A stretch of 64,000 bases of DNA from Dyadobacter chenhuakuii (GTDB lineage: Bacteria; Bacteroidota; Bacteroidia; Cytophagales; Spirosomataceae): the NCBI RefSeq assembly GCF_023821985.2, contig NZ_CP098805.1, positions 3,100,001 to 3,164,000 of the forward strand, given 5' to 3'. A program made the translations under genes and the position numbers. The notes beneath the pieces are model-generated. The model made no database searches. It was given only the letters and a program-made list of their open reading frames with translations, and was not told where the DNA came from. Position 1 is the stretch's first letter. Each line of letters opens with the position of its first letter. Shown here piece after piece: positions 28,075-36,499 of this stretch.

Positions 28075-30477
28075 TTACTCACTTTTTAATGACTTGACCG
28101 GGTTCATCAACGCGGCCTTTATGCTTTGAAAACTGATGGTAAACAGGGCAATCGCGACGGAAATAACAGCTGCAAATACAAATACGCCCCAATGAATATT
28201 TGTATGATAAGCAAAGTCCTGCAACCAGGAATTCATTGCATACCAAGCTATGGGTGAAGCAATTACAATGGCAACCAGCACCAATTTCAGAAAATCGTTG
28301 GATAGCAAAATCACAAGACTGGTGACTGACGCGCCAAGCACTTTCCGTACACCAATCTCCTTCGTCCGGATTTCCGCCATGAAGATCGACAAACCCAGTA
28401 AGCCCATGCAGGAAATGAAGATCGCAATGCCCGAAAACATACCAAAAAGCAGCTGCTGGGTTTGTTCTGTTGCGTACAAAACGCCGAATTTTTGATCCAG
28501 AAACTCATATTCAAATGGCCGGTCAGGAAACTGTTTCTTCCAAACGGACTCAATGTGAGCCAAAGCTTCTTTGATATTACCACCCGAAATATGCACCGAC
28601 ATCCAGCCTAACCGGTCTGTTTGTGCAAACATGGCAATAGGAGCCACTTTCTGGTGGAGTGATTCGAAATGATAATCCTTGGTAACGCCCACGATCTGGC
28701 CGCGGATCTCGCCGTAACCAAAGCGGGCACCAACAGCGTCGGCAGGATTTTTCCAGCCTAACTGCTTTACGGCAGTCTCATTCAAAATAAAACCGTTGGT
28801 CTTATCTGTCGAAAAAGCTTTCGAAAAATTCCGTCCGGCTGCCATTTCTATTTCATATGCCGGAATAAAGTCTTCATCCACAGACAATGATTTCACGCCA
28901 ATATCTGCTGATGCCATGGAATCGCCTTTCATGACATAGGCCTCCCAGGAATCCAGCAAACGGCCCGAAGGAATGCGTGATGATCGTCCCACCTCCACAA
29001 TGTTGCTGTTTGCCTTCAACTGCTGCTTAATGCTCTCATAGTTAATGACCGAATCACTTCCGGCACGCAATAGCACCATTTGATCTTTGGAATAACCCAG
29101 TTTGTAATTTTTTACATATTTCATCTGATTATAAACCACCGCCGTACAAATGATCAGCACAACGGCAATCGCAAATTGTGTCACCACAAGGCCCTGACGC
29201 AGTTTTCCATTTTTCAATGCAGATGCAATGCGGCCTTTGAAAACACTTAGCGGCTGAAATGAAGTCATGAAGAATGCCGGATAACTTCCTGCTATCACGC
29301 CCGTGAATAAGGTGATAGCCAGCACAATGCTCAGGAATACAGGATCCAATAATGCATCGAAAGAAAGTTGTTTTTGTGTAAAGTCATTCAAAAACGGGAG
29401 ACATATAACGACCAACAGAACGGCAAAAAACAGCGACACAACGACCAGCAAAATAGATTCACTCAAAAACTGCCGCACCAGCTGGTGCCTTACCGCGCCA
29501 ATCACCTTCCGCATGCCCACTTCCTTGGCCCGCGTAGCGGAACGCGCGGTAGCGAGGTTCATATAGTTAATGCAGGCAATGACCAGGATAAAAATCGCGA
29601 TAGCTGAAAACAGGTAAACATATTGGATATCACCATTGGATTCAATTTCTGAATCAAGGTGCGAGCGCAAATGTATGTCTGTAAGTTTTGTCAGGTTAAG
29701 AACCGAGTAAGTGGACGCTTTGGGATCAATATGGCGGTTCTGGAATGCCGGAAAGGCTTTTACCAGCTTTTGGGGATCATAATTTTTAGGTAAAAGCAAA
29801 AATGTCGAGAACGAATTATTCCCCCAGTTTGACCTTAAACCCTCAGCTCCATAAACCCGGTCGTCATTCAGTGTAGAAAAGGAAATCAATGCTTCCGGAT
29901 GAAAGTGAGATTGAGATGGCAAGGACTCAAAAACACCCGTTACAGTGCAATCAAACTGGTTTTCCAGCTTAACAGTCTTTCCGATCGGGTTTTCTTTGCC
30001 AAAATATTTCTCCGCCATCTTTTTGGAAAACATGATGGAGAAGGGATTTTCAAGCGCTTTGTCGGGGTTACCCTGGAATACCTTGAAAGAGAAAAGCTTA
30101 AAAATGTTGGCCTCGGCTGCGAAAACGTCATTTTCATTGTAAATATTCTCACCGTACTCAATCAGCCCGCCCATTTCAAGTAACCGCACAACCTGCTCAA
30201 CCTCAGGAAAATCCTGCTTCACCAAAGGACCAAATGGCGGTGCTGCATGTCCCAAACGAAGCGATTCGGTGCCGTCTTTGGAAAGGAATGTCCGGTTCAA
30301 ACGATAAATGCGTTCGGCATTTGCATGAAAACGGTCATAGCTCAGCTCGTCTTTAACATAAAGAGATAAAAGCAAAAAACAAGCAAGGCCGATGGCAACC
30401 CCAGATATATTGATAAAACTGAATGTCTTGTGTTTCAGTAAGTTCCGGAGTGCAATTTTAAGATAGTTTTGAAACAT
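28075..30477 (-). CDS. ABC permease paralog 8 (operon C, first gene)
   Basis: 800 residues from the ATG at 30477, which gives the family N-terminus MFQNYLKIALRNLLKHK. The frame is open to 30501, but those eight extra residues are absent from paralogs and would place the start inside promoter element C. Coupling motifs RAKEVGMRKVIGA and RTKEIGVRKVLGA; C-terminus NPVKSLKSE. It is first of four genes behind palindrome C. Confidence 0.91.
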   Translation of the reverse strand: MFQNYLKIALRNLLKHKTFSFINISGVAIGLACFLLLSLYVKDELSYDRFHANAERIYRLNRTFLSKDGTESLRLGHAAPPFGPLVKQDFPEVEQVVRLLEMGGLIEYGENIYNENDVFAAEANIFKLFSFKVFQGNPDKALENPFSIMFSKKMAEKYFGKENPIGKTVKLENQFDCTVTGVFESLPSQSHFHPEALISFSTLNDDRVYGAEGLRSNWGNNSFSTFLLLPKNYDPQKLVKAFPAFQNRHIDPKASTYSVLNLTKLTDIHLRSHLDSEIESNGDIQYVYLFSAIAIFILVIACINYMNLATARSATRAKEVGMRKVIGAVRHQLVRQFLSESILLVVVSLFFAVLLVVICLPFLNDFTQKQLSFDALLDPVFLSIVLAITLFTGVIAGSYPAFFMTSFQPLSVFKGRIASALKNGKLRQGLVVTQFAIAVVLIICTAVVYNQMKYVKNYKLGYSKDQMVLLRAGSDSVINYESIKQQLKANSNIVEVGRSSRIPSGRLLDSWEAYVMKGDSMASADIGVKSLSVDEDFIPAYEIEMAAGRNFSKAFSTDKTNGFILNETAVKQLGWKNPADAVGARFGYGEIRGQIVGVTKDYHFESLHQKVAPIAMFAQTDRLGWMSVHISGGNIKEALAHIESVWKKQFPDRPFEYEFLDQKFGVLYATEQTQQLLFGMFSGIAIFISCMGLLGLSIFMAEIRTKEIGVRKVLGASVTSLVILLSNDFLKLVLVAIVIASPIAWYAMNSWLQDFAYHTNIHWGVFVFAAVISVAIALFTISFQSIKAALMNPVKSLKSE

Positions 30478-30499
30478 GGCTATTGGGCGTTTGACTTGC

Positions 30500-30520
30500 A
30501 CGCCAATAAATTTATGCCAT
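30500..30520 (-). promoter_or_regulatory. Candidate promoter element C (TGGCAT)
   Basis: Minus strand reads ATGGCATAAATTTATTGG, close to element A (same GG-12-nt-G spacing). It is 38 bp above the ATG of paralog 8 and about 55 bp from palindrome C, two helical turns less than at D and E. Confidence 0.4.
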
Positions 30521-30563
30521 CCATATAAAGGGCTGATTGTCAGAAATTTAAAGCGAAAGCAAT

Positions 30564-30589
30564 TGTCCGATAACGGACATGGTTGTTCG
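30564..30589 (-). promoter_or_regulatory. Operator C: palindrome plus half-site
   Basis: Core TGTCCGATAACGGACA (30564-30579), identical to operator D site 1, and a half-site TGTTCG (30584-30589) starting exactly 20 bp later. Here the core is not part of a longer hairpin. Confidence 0.65.
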
Positions 30590-30599
30590 CCTGTGCGCC

Positions 30600-30637
30600 G
30601 AGACAGACTTCTGGCTTAAACCTCGGAAGCCTGTCTC
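30600..30637 (-). terminator. Weak hairpin after the TonB receptor gene
   Basis: Arms GAGACAG and CTGTCTC with partial inner pairing (CTTC/GGAAG). No T-run follows on the minus strand, so termination there is uncertain. It lies just past the stop at 30649. Confidence 0.35.
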
Positions 30638-30648
30638 AGTCAGCCACA

Positions 30649-33084
30649 TCAATTCTGAACATCGTCGTTTCTGATGCTGCGCTTGTTTTTCTTGATGGCT
30701 TCTTTCAACCGGCCAAACTTATAATTAAGGCTTACATTGAAGTAACGGAAGTAATCTCTCCGGTCGTTGAAGGATGTAAAATTCGGCCCGGATGTTTCTG
30801 TATGGTATTTTCTGAATTTTGTAAATGGGTTATTTGCTGCGGCGGAAAACGAGAGTTTATCCTTTATAATGTCCTTATTCACACTGAACGAGGGGCTGAT
30901 CATTGAATTGGACGTGCCTTGCAAATTCACGCTTGGCCCCATACTTACCAAATTTGCATTAATGCGCCAGTCTTTTTCCAGTTTGTAACCCGTTGAAGCT
31001 GACAGCTGATACATCACACCGCTGTTAGTAATGATCGCGCCGTTCACAACGCCCGTCACTTTTCCGTGAGCAATGCGCAGGTTCGCGCTGAAATTCCATT
31101 TTTTGGTGATCGGATAGTTCATATTCAAATTTCCATTAATGAGCCTGGCCCGGCCTGTATTTCCGTACGATGTGCGGGTGATTTCGGTCTCCGGATTGTA
31201 CACGGCAACCGCAAAAATCAGGTCTTTAAATTGTGTAAAACCCACACCAAAATTGATAGATCCCTTTTTAGATTTGCTATAACCCAATTGCAGATCATGC
31301 ACGAACGCAGGCCGGAGATCCGGATTTCCTGTTCTTTCGAAACTCGGATTCGTGCGGTCGACGAATGGATTGAGCTGATAAATGCCTGGACGCTGAATGC
31401 GTTGGGTATAGCCAAAATTCACACCGACATTATCCTTAAATTTCCTGTTGATCGAAACTGAAGGAATCACATTGAAATAATTTTGCTTCACTTTCGAATC
31501 GGTAGAAACAAAGTCGGCATTGATGACGGTTTGCTCAATCCTTGCGCCTGCCTTTACGCCCCAGTTTTTGAAACTGTATTGATACGTGTTATAAGCCCCA
31601 AAAACATTCTGCGTATTATTGAACATATTACTCATGGCGGTATTTACCACAAATGTCTTACGCTCAGCGTCGTAGGTGCTATATTGAAAATCACTCTGGT
31701 TATCCCGCATAATGCCTTTCAGGCCAGCTTCAATGTTCAGTTTTTTAATCGGATACACATAATCCACCTGAAATGTCTGCTCTGAGAAGCTCTGATCGTT
31801 GATCTGACGGTAATCCGGTGTGTCGTAATTAATCCTTTCGGAGATCAGCAGGTTGCTGTTTTGGTCATTGTCAAAACCATAGTAGCGATAAGACAAAGTC
31901 AAAAGCCTGTTTTTATCTGCTTTAAAGCCTTTTTGATAATTCAGTGCTGCGTCCATTCCCTTTCCACGACCGTCATTGAAATTTCTCACACGATAACCCT
32001 CCACCACTTCCTCATTCACGTTGATTACCGAAGTCTGATTGCCCGACCCATCAGATTTACTCCCGTTGAAATTCACCTGGGCACTTAATAAATTGAGGCT
32101 ATCTGCCTCATAACTAATCTCATATCCGATATACCCGTTCTTATTTCCTGATTGTGTAAAATTCTCCTGAAACAATTCTGATGGTTCCGTTCCCAATGCG
32201 GTCCGTCCCACCTGCGTACGTGTCAGCGGCGTGTCGTAGATGCTGCCGCCGGCCAGGGCTGTCATCCCAAATTTGCCCAGCTTTGCAGAAAATGTCCCGC
32301 CAAAACCAGGCCCGCCAACGCGGAAACGTTCGCTTACATTCAATGTGCCATTGTAACCATTATCCAGTTTTTTGTTTGTGATAATGTTGATAATCCCTGC
32401 CAATCCTTCCGCGTCGTATTTTGCTGGCGGCATTGTGATCACTTCAATGCGTTCGATGGAAGAGGCTGGCATGCTTCGCAACACTTCTTTATAGCTGCGT
32501 TCGACCATACTGGACGGTTTGCCGTTGATCAGAATTTTGAAGTCCGCATTGCCTTTAAGGTAAATGTTCTCATCGCCATCCACTGACAGGAAAGGGACCT
32601 TGCGCATCATTTCGAGCACACTGTAAACTTTGCTTTCGGGATCGGCCTGCAAATCGTAAGTAATGCGGTCAATCTCCTGCTTTACAATGGGTTTAAAAGC
32701 CGTAACCGTAACTTCTTTCAAGCCAACAGTTGCAGGGCTAATCACTATCAACCCTAAGTCAATTGTATTTTTTAAGCTGTCCGAAAGATCAGCGGTAAGT
32801 GTTTTTGAGTGATAACCTACTCCCACAAGGACTACTGAATATTTTCCTGGTTTCAGTTTCTCAAAAGCAAAGGACCCATCGGTTTTTGTAAAATCAGCTT
32901 TCAACGCGGCATTTCCTAGCATCAGATTAACGGTTACAAAATCAAGCGGCTTTCCGCTTGCAGAGTCGGATACCGCACCGGAAATTTTACCGCCAGGTGG
33001 CAAGGACTGACCACGAGCAGCGGAACAGATGCATACCAGCCCGTAGATCAGGGCTGCAAGAATAGTTGAGAATAAAGTTTTCAT
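30649..33084 (-). CDS. TonB-dependent receptor-like outer-membrane beta-barrel protein
   Basis: 811 residues: signal peptide (ending near AARGQ), a CarboxypepD_reg-like domain at about 32-115, a plug domain with LILINGKPSS-like sequence (FKILINGKPSSMVERSYKEVL) and IERIEVITMPPAKYDAEGLAGIINIIT, then a C-terminal barrel. This is the outer membrane beta-barrel protein group of Bacteroidota. Transport substrate unknown; no SusD partner is adjacent. The plug phrase and the length fit the family. It has its own promoter with an overlapping palindrome at 33241-33261, so it is probably independent of the permease regulation. Confidence 0.85.
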   Translation of the reverse strand: MKTLFSTILAALIYGLVCICSAARGQSLPPGGKISGAVSDSASGKPLDFVTVNLMLGNAALKADFTKTDGSFAFEKLKPGKYSVVLVGVGYHSKTLTADLSDSLKNTIDLGLIVISPATVGLKEVTVTAFKPIVKQEIDRITYDLQADPESKVYSVLEMMRKVPFLSVDGDENIYLKGNADFKILINGKPSSMVERSYKEVLRSMPASSIERIEVITMPPAKYDAEGLAGIINIITNKKLDNGYNGTLNVSERFRVGGPGFGGTFSAKLGKFGMTALAGGSIYDTPLTRTQVGRTALGTEPSELFQENFTQSGNKNGYIGYEISYEADSLNLLSAQVNFNGSKSDGSGNQTSVINVNEEVVEGYRVRNFNDGRGKGMDAALNYQKGFKADKNRLLTLSYRYYGFDNDQNSNLLISERINYDTPDYRQINDQSFSEQTFQVDYVYPIKKLNIEAGLKGIMRDNQSDFQYSTYDAERKTFVVNTAMSNMFNNTQNVFGAYNTYQYSFKNWGVKAGARIEQTVINADFVSTDSKVKQNYFNVIPSVSINRKFKDNVGVNFGYTQRIQRPGIYQLNPFVDRTNPSFERTGNPDLRPAFVHDLQLGYSKSKKGSINFGVGFTQFKDLIFAVAVYNPETEITRTSYGNTGRARLINGNLNMNYPITKKWNFSANLRIAHGKVTGVVNGAIITNSGVMYQLSASTGYKLEKDWRINANLVSMGPSVNLQGTSNSMISPSFSVNKDIIKDKLSFSAAANNPFTKFRKYHTETSGPNFTSFNDRRDYFRYFNVSLNYKFGRLKEAIKKNKRSIRNDDVQN

Positions 33085-33225
33085 GGCTAATTGATTATGG
33101 CTAACAGATAAAAAAAAGGCATAGAAATTCCGGTAAGAGTTTTCACTCTTTTAAAATTTCCGGCACTAAATGATTTTGAAATTTGCCCTTGGCGCGCTTG
33201 ACTTAATGCACACCATGCGACACAA

Positions 33226-33256
33226 CAAATGTATACAAAGGTACTTTGCGATGCAA
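33226..33256 (-). promoter_or_regulatory. Promoter of the TonB receptor-like gene
   Basis: Minus strand: TTG (33256-33254), 20 bp, TACATTTG (33233-33226), an exact fit to the Bacteroidota consensus. The leader to the ATG at 33084 would be about 135 nt. Confidence 0.6.
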
Positions 33257-33261
33257 GGTAC
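33241..33261 (-). promoter_or_regulatory. Palindromic operator overlapping the -33 element
   Basis: GTACTTTGC-GAT-GCAAGGTAC, a 9-3-9 inverted repeat with one mismatched pair. It covers the -33 TTG, the position of a repressor site. The regulator is not in the window; the form recalls sites of small winged-helix regulators, but that is a guess. Confidence 0.5.
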
Positions 33262-33333
33262 TATGCTAAATTAATTTTTAGCTGTATAATGTTGTCGTCT
33301 AGCTACTGAATTGGGATTGCCTGAAAACAAAAA

Positions 33334-33381
33334 GACTTGCTAAGTCTTGAAGAAACAGAGTCCTTCAAAACTTAGCAAGTC
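33334..33381 (-). terminator. Strong bidirectional terminator after the LTxxQ gene
   Basis: Arms GACTTGCTAAGT and ACTTAGCAAGTC with further inner pairing (TTGAAG/CTTCAA), flanked by T-rich sequence on both strands. It lies 22 bp past the stop at 33404. Otherwise the 33085-33403 gap holds only the receptor promoter and operator. Confidence 0.85.
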
Positions 33382-33403
33382 AAAAAAATCAGGTTAGGTT
33401 TGA

Positions 33404-33775
33404 TTAACCTCTCCGGTTGTAACGTCCGTTATTGTAGCTGTTCTGGTACGCAAACAGGCGTTGGCGTTGCGCGGGTGTCAGCACTTCGAGAATGTCTTTT
33501 TGTTTAGCCTTTTCCAGTCTTTTTGCATTCTGAAAACTGCTGTATCTTCTGTTAGACATCAGCTCATCATAGTGGTTTTCGATTTTTTTGATTTTATTTT
33601 CCTGCTTGCGGGTCAGCTTTACAATCTGGTCCAGCTTGTTGATTTGGTATTCCTCCAACGCATTGTCTCCGCGCGAATTGTTCACAGCAGGAACTTCATG
33701 GCGGTAACGTTGTGCGAAGCTGTTACCAATGGTCAGTGTTATTATGGTTGCGATTGCCAAGATGGTCTTTTTCAT
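33404..33775 (-). CDS. Small periplasmic LTxxQ (Spy/CpxP-like) protein
   Basis: 123 residues with a signal peptide (ending NSFAQ) and a highly charged helical mature part. Two LTxxQ motifs are visible, LTRKQ (about 54-58) and LTPAQ (about 100-104), the hallmark of the Spy/CpxP group of periplasmic chaperone-like and stress-sensing proteins. The ends are Asn-Arg-Gly-rich. It is transcribed alone between terminator 33334-33381 and the palindrome cluster. A role in envelope protein quality control is inferred from the motif only. Confidence 0.7.
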   Translation of the reverse strand: MKKTILAIATIITLTIGNSFAQRYRHEVPAVNNSRGDNALEEYQINKLDQIVKLTRKQENKIKKIENHYDELMSNRRYSSFQNAKRLEKAKQKDILEVLTPAQRQRLFAYQNSYNNGRYNRRG

Positions 33776-33925
33776 GGTTTCTAATATTAAATTGTTTGTT
33801 TATGTAGGTTAGAGGCCTATTTTCCACAAACGTTTAACGCACCAGAAAAGCAATCTGCGAACTGTAACAATTACCAGATCATCTGCCCATCGGCACCGAT
33901 GAATTGCTTTTATATATTTATAAAA

Positions 33926-34030
33926 GCCGGGTTAAAACCCGGCGCCAGGAAATCTTTCGTGCCTGACGGCACTTGTCAGGACGAGTGCCGTCAGGCACGT
34001 ACATTTTTAACCCCGGGTTTCAGCCCGGGG
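33926..34030. repeat. Cluster of three perfect palindromes (REP-like element)
   Basis: Three hairpins in 105 bp: GCCGGGTT-AA-AACCCGGC (33926-33943), a 16-bp stem with 10-nt loop whose arms begin CGTGCCTGACGGCACT (33958-33999), and CCCCGGG-TTTCAG-CCCGGGG (34011-34030). The first and third share a GGGTT/CCCGG theme. This looks like an interspersed palindromic element. It lies between convergent-free 5' sequence of the LTxxQ gene and the 3' end of permease 9. Confidence 0.65.
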
Positions 34031-34033
34031 AGG

Positions 34034-34090
<57 letters not shown>

Positions 34091-34095
34091 GAACC

Positions 34096-36474
34096 CTACT
34101 CGCTCCTCAGCGACTTCACGGGATTCATTAATGCGGCTTTGATAGCTTGGAAACTTACGGTCAGTAACGTGATCAGGATGGCAGTGATGGCTGAGACGGC
34201 GAAAACGACCCAGCTTAGCTCAATGTGATATTCATACTTTTTCAGCCAGTCGCTCAGGAAATACAATGCGATGGGTGATGCAATGGCGCAGGAAACGATG
34301 ACCAGATACACGAATTCTTTAGAGAGCATTGCCCACATTTGCGCAACGCTTGCGCCGAGCGCCTTTCTGATACCGATTTCCTTGGTTCTCTGCTCAGCCG
34401 TATAAGCGGCCAGACCGAATAAACCTAAGCAGGATATGAACACAGCCAGCACAGCAAAAACTCTCGCCAACTTCCCAATCCGTTCCTCAGCGCGGAATTT
34501 AGCCTCATATTCCTCGTCCGCAAACTTGAACTCAAATGGCGAATCCGGATCGTGCTTCCTGAATATGGCCTCTACTTTTTTGAGAGACTTTTCTATGGGA
34601 GCGCCAGGCAATAGCTTCACATTGATCAGGTTAGCCCATTCGTAATCCATTAAAAAGACAGTCGGGACGGCAGGCTCATAGGGAGATTGCATGACCATAT
34701 CCTTAACAACGCCCACCACTTGTCTCGGTTTTCCATTGAAGCGGATCGTTTTACCAATAATATCCTTTATACCCGTCAGCTTAACGGCCGATTCATTAAA
34801 TACAAATGCTGCTGTGTCCGTCGAGAATTCTCTCGAAAAATCGCGGCCTTCAATGATTTTCCAGCCAATTGTTTTTCCAAAATCATGCGTACAAGCAATG
34901 GTCCCGAACAAAGGAACAGAACCTTCTTCCATCCCTTCCCACTCAAAACCGATCTGATTGGAATAAATGCCGGTCGTAGGACTTGACGATTCACTCATTT
35001 CGTATACCACGCCGGATTTCAGCAGATCGTCACGCAATGGATAATATTTGCCAAAAAGATTTGGCGAAATATTGATCTGTAAAAGCCCTTGTCTGTCATA
35101 ACCGACCGGCCTGTTTTTGGCATGCTGGATTTGCTGGAAAACGATGATCGTTCCGATAATTAATGTGATAGAAACTGTAAACTGCATTACAACCATCACT
35201 TTACGCGGCACGGCTGACCACTTACCCACTTTAAATGTGCCTTTCAAAACGGCAAGCGGATTGAACGATGACAAATAAAAGGCCGGATAACTGCCTGATA
35301 TCAGGCCCGTGAATAATGAGAAAATGACCAGCATCAACCAGAACTGAATGTACTGCCAAGGAAAACTCACGTGCTTGCCGGACAAATCATTGAACGCAGG
35401 AAGCGCAACCAAAACAATAAGAATAGCGAGGATCAATGCGAAGGAAACCACCAGAAACGATTCGCTCAGGAATTGGAAGATCAGCTGGCTGCGCAATGAT
35501 CCGATAGACTTTCTAATACCAACTTCTTTCGCACGTTTTTCGGACCTTGCGGTGCTTAGATTCATAAAATTGATGCAGGCCAGCAGCAGCACAAAGACGC
35601 CGATAATGCTGAATAGCCACACAAACTGGATGCCACCACCTACATTTTTGCCATTTTTAAAATCCGAATACAGGTGCCAGCGGCTCATCGGATGCAGAAA
35701 ATATTGTGGTTTATCCGTTTTCGAAAAAGCATGCGGCAGTTCCACATCCCGTATTTTTAAGGACACCTTTTCAATATCTGCATGGTCCGCAACCTGCGCA
35801 TAAAACTGGAAAGAATGGTTTCCCCATTGCGTTTGAGCTTCTTTTACCCAATTCTCGGCAAGCAGATAATCATTCCAGGGCAGCAGCAAGTTGAGCTCAT
35901 TAAACTCAGAGTTGAAGGGAATGTCTTCATAAACGCCAGTCACTTTTACATCCTTCTTAATGTCCAGTTTAAGTGTTTTGTTCAAAGGATCTTCCTTACC
36001 AAAAAGTGCCTTCGCAACCGATTCTGAGATAACAACCGAGCCTGGCTCTTTCAATGCTGTTTTCAAATCGCCTTTCAGCATTTTCAAAGAAAGCATTTCG
36101 GGAAGGGCTGGTTGCGCCCACATACCTGGTTTGTTGATTTTTTTATCACCATTGGCCAGCAAATGCCCGAAATTCCACGATGCCATGGAGGTGTTTTTAA
36201 AATCTGCGGAGTATCTGTTGGCCATTTCCGCCACCGCCGGCAGCGACACGGCCCTTCCGCTCCCCGTTTGGCCATTAAACGTTTGACTAATGTACGCTTG
36301 CGTAAGCCGGTCGTAGTTTTTGTGATATTTATTAAATGACAGCTCATCCCATACCCAAAGTCCGATCAGCATTGCGACCGCGATGCCTACGGCCAGCCCG
36401 GCAATGTTGATGAATGAATAGATCTTGTTTTTTGAGAGATTCCGGAATGCGATTTTCAAATAGTTCTTGATCAT
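34096..36474 (-). CDS. ABC permease paralog 9 (operon E, fourth gene)
   Basis: 792 residues. Closest in style to paralog 2, with shared motifs FNKYHKNYDR, RWHLYSDFKNGK, PRKVMVVMQFTVSI and KNRPVGYDR. Coupling motifs RAKEVGIRKSIGS and RTKEIGIRKALGA. C-terminus NPVKSLRSE. It lies 25 bp after paralog 10. The stop is followed within 5 bp by the A-run and AG microsatellite. Confidence 0.9.
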   Translation of the reverse strand: MIKNYLKIAFRNLSKNKIYSFINIAGLAVGIAVAMLIGLWVWDELSFNKYHKNYDRLTQAYISQTFNGQTGSGRAVSLPAVAEMANRYSADFKNTSMASWNFGHLLANGDKKINKPGMWAQPALPEMLSLKMLKGDLKTALKEPGSVVISESVAKALFGKEDPLNKTLKLDIKKDVKVTGVYEDIPFNSEFNELNLLLPWNDYLLAENWVKEAQTQWGNHSFQFYAQVADHADIEKVSLKIRDVELPHAFSKTDKPQYFLHPMSRWHLYSDFKNGKNVGGGIQFVWLFSIIGVFVLLLACINFMNLSTARSEKRAKEVGIRKSIGSLRSQLIFQFLSESFLVVSFALILAILIVLVALPAFNDLSGKHVSFPWQYIQFWLMLVIFSLFTGLISGSYPAFYLSSFNPLAVLKGTFKVGKWSAVPRKVMVVMQFTVSITLIIGTIIVFQQIQHAKNRPVGYDRQGLLQINISPNLFGKYYPLRDDLLKSGVVYEMSESSSPTTGIYSNQIGFEWEGMEEGSVPLFGTIACTHDFGKTIGWKIIEGRDFSREFSTDTAAFVFNESAVKLTGIKDIIGKTIRFNGKPRQVVGVVKDMVMQSPYEPAVPTVFLMDYEWANLINVKLLPGAPIEKSLKKVEAIFRKHDPDSPFEFKFADEEYEAKFRAEERIGKLARVFAVLAVFISCLGLFGLAAYTAEQRTKEIGIRKALGASVAQMWAMLSKEFVYLVIVSCAIASPIALYFLSDWLKKYEYHIELSWVVFAVSAITAILITLLTVSFQAIKAALMNPVKSLRSE

Positions 36475-36499
36475 TGCCTGTGCAGTTTTGGGTGAATCG

